A stretch of 7,147 bases of DNA, taken from contig RFNL01000165.1 of the NCBI GenBank assembly GCA_009927195.1, forward strand, positions 1 to 7,147, read 5' to 3'. Position numbers and translations under genes: made by a program. The notes beneath the pieces were generated by a model. It was not told the origin of the DNA. It ran no database searches and was given only the letters and a program-made list of their open reading frames with translations. The DNA comes from Betaproteobacteria bacterium (GTDB lineage Bacteria > Pseudomonadota > Gammaproteobacteria > Burkholderiales > Burkholderiaceae_C). Of this stretch, positions 6,213-7,147 are shown one piece after another; the stretch's first letter is position 1, and the number at the start of each line of letters is the position of its first letter.

Positions 6213-7147
6213 CAGCGCAGGGCCAGAACGCGGCCGGGGTCTGGCGCTTGGCACCACTGGGCAAATTCATCGGCCAGTTGTTCGCTGGCCCGCACCGCTT
6301 GGGTCCACACCCGAACCCGGGCTGCCAGATCTGCGCCATAGGTGCTGAAGTCGCTGCGATCGGGCAATTTGCCGTTGGGCAAGGTCAGAACCCATTGGGG
6401 ATTGGGGGCCAGCACGATGGCGTTGTCCAAATAGGGTGTGGCTTTGTGCCGCCAAGGCAGGGCCTTGTCCAGCCAGCCCGGCACCACTGCCTGTTGAAAG
6501 TGCGGATACAGCACCAGTCCCTTATACGGCAAATGCAGGTGATAGTCGGTGATGCCCCCATCCCAATAGGCACCGACGGGGGCACCCGGAATGTCATGCA
6601 CCGCTTGCAGCACAAAAGGGATGGCGCAACTGGCATGTACCGCTGGGAAGAAATTGCACTCGGTCAAGGGCAGTTGCCGGGTGGCATAGTCGTCCACCGC
6701 AAAAGGCAAGTCGCCGCGGGTGGAAAACACCACTCTCTCCAGCCATGCGCCCATGGCTTTGCGCTGCACCGCATTGCTCAAATAGGCGAGCGCATAGCCC
6801 AAAGGCGTGAGCCATTTGTGTTCGCGCGCCAAAATGTGTTTGCCGCGTGAGGTGACCACATGCAATCGAAATCTCGGGTGGTTCAAGACCTGGTCCAGGC
6901 CATCGCCAAAAAATGATTGCAGGCTCTGGCTGAAAGCCTCGCTCACCTGTTGGGCCAGGGGCCGCTTTCGACCGGAGGGCACGGCGTAATGTTGGTGGAT
7001 GTAGTCGTGTTCAAGCCGCGCAAAGGCCGTTAACGGTTGGTTCAAACAAGCCGTGGACATTCGCCAAGCCCCAATCGATGCACCCACCAAGTCAATCGCT
7101 TGTCGGCTTTGGGGCAACCAATGCCCAAACAAAAACCGGTCCAAAGC
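6212..7147 (-). CDS. patatin-like phospholipase (partial, N-terminus off window)
   Basis: The 311 C-terminal codons of a patatin-family lipid acyl hydrolase; the frame stays open through the right edge. Leu at 7144-7142 is internal rather than a start, because the reading ALDRFLFGHWLP fits a conserved internal stretch. The catalytic dyad is visible: the nucleophile elbow GASIGA (Ser at 7076-7078) and the DGG motif in YWDGGITDYH, about 172 residues later. The oxyanion-hole glycine-rich motif expected near the N-terminus lies outside the window. SCAIPFVLQAV between the two catalytic motifs fits the family. Bacterial patatins hydrolyse phospholipid acyl chains; substrate and location cannot be told from this fragment. 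It converges on the dehydrogenase gene across only 9 bases. No gene with which it forms an operon is visible. Confidence 0.9.
   Translation of the reverse strand, partial: ALDRFLFGHWLPQSRQAIDLVGASIGAWRMSTACLNQPLTAFARLEHDYIHQHYAVPSGRKRPLAQQVSEAFSQSLQSFFGDGLDQVLNHPRFRLHVVTSRGKHILAREHKWLTPLGYALAYLSNAVQRKAMGAWLERVVFSTRGDLPFAVDDYATRQLPLTECNFFPAVHASCAIPFVLQAVHDIPGAPVGAYWDGGITDYHLHLPYKGLVLYPHFQQAVVPGWLDKALPWRHKATPYLDNAIVLAPNPQWVLTLPNGKLPDRSDFSTYGADLAARVRVWTQAVRASEQLADEFAQWCQAPDPGRVLALR

Overview
This is ordinary chromosomal sequence from a Gram-negative bacterium, most probably a betaproteobacterium of the order Burkholderiales. A freshwater Comamonadaceae-type lineage is my best guess. The basis is the gene set and order (ygfZ diverging from mltG-tmk-holB-tatD), the moderately high G+C by eye, the dense packing, and an alcohol dehydrogenase that closely resembles, from memory, the 4-hydroxybutyrate dehydrogenase of Cupriavidus. 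The genus is inference. No rRNA, tRNA, CRISPR array, insertion sequence or phage gene is visible.

Layout. Positions 1-3113 hold a compact minus-strand operon read right to left: mltG (murein endolytic transglycosylase), tmk (thymidylate kinase), holB (DNA polymerase III delta prime) and tatD (metal-dependent nuclease, cut by the window start). tmk and holB overlap by 4 bases (ATGA); the other gaps are 22-28 bases. Only 21 bases separate mltG from the divergent plus-strand ygfZ (3135-4055). That gap holds two overlapping -10-like hexamers facing opposite ways, so both transcripts may be nearly leaderless. ygfZ converges on a minus-strand gene (4079-4936) that fuses an acyl-CoA thioesterase domain to a GNAT acetyltransferase domain.

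A 112-base divergent spacer (4937-5048), with a TATAGT hexamer and an 8-bp inverted repeat, precedes a plus-strand iron-containing alcohol dehydrogenase (5049-6202). That gene is broken by one missing base near 5850-5852. It ends in a hairpin terminator that encloses its stop codon. Nine bases further on, a convergent minus-strand patatin-like phospholipase (6212 to the window edge) ends; its start lies outside the window.

How the genes fit together. The mltG operon joins cell-wall synthesis, dTTP supply and replication-clamp loading, a grouping also seen in E. coli (yceG-tmk-holB-ycfH). ygfZ acts in Fe-S-dependent tRNA modification. The last three genes look like unrelated metabolic or lipid functions. 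I found no convincing undescribed system. The points most worth checking are the dehydrogenase frameshift, the thioesterase-GNAT fusion, the shared bidirectional promoter and the apparent absence of a PilZ gene between holB and tatD.
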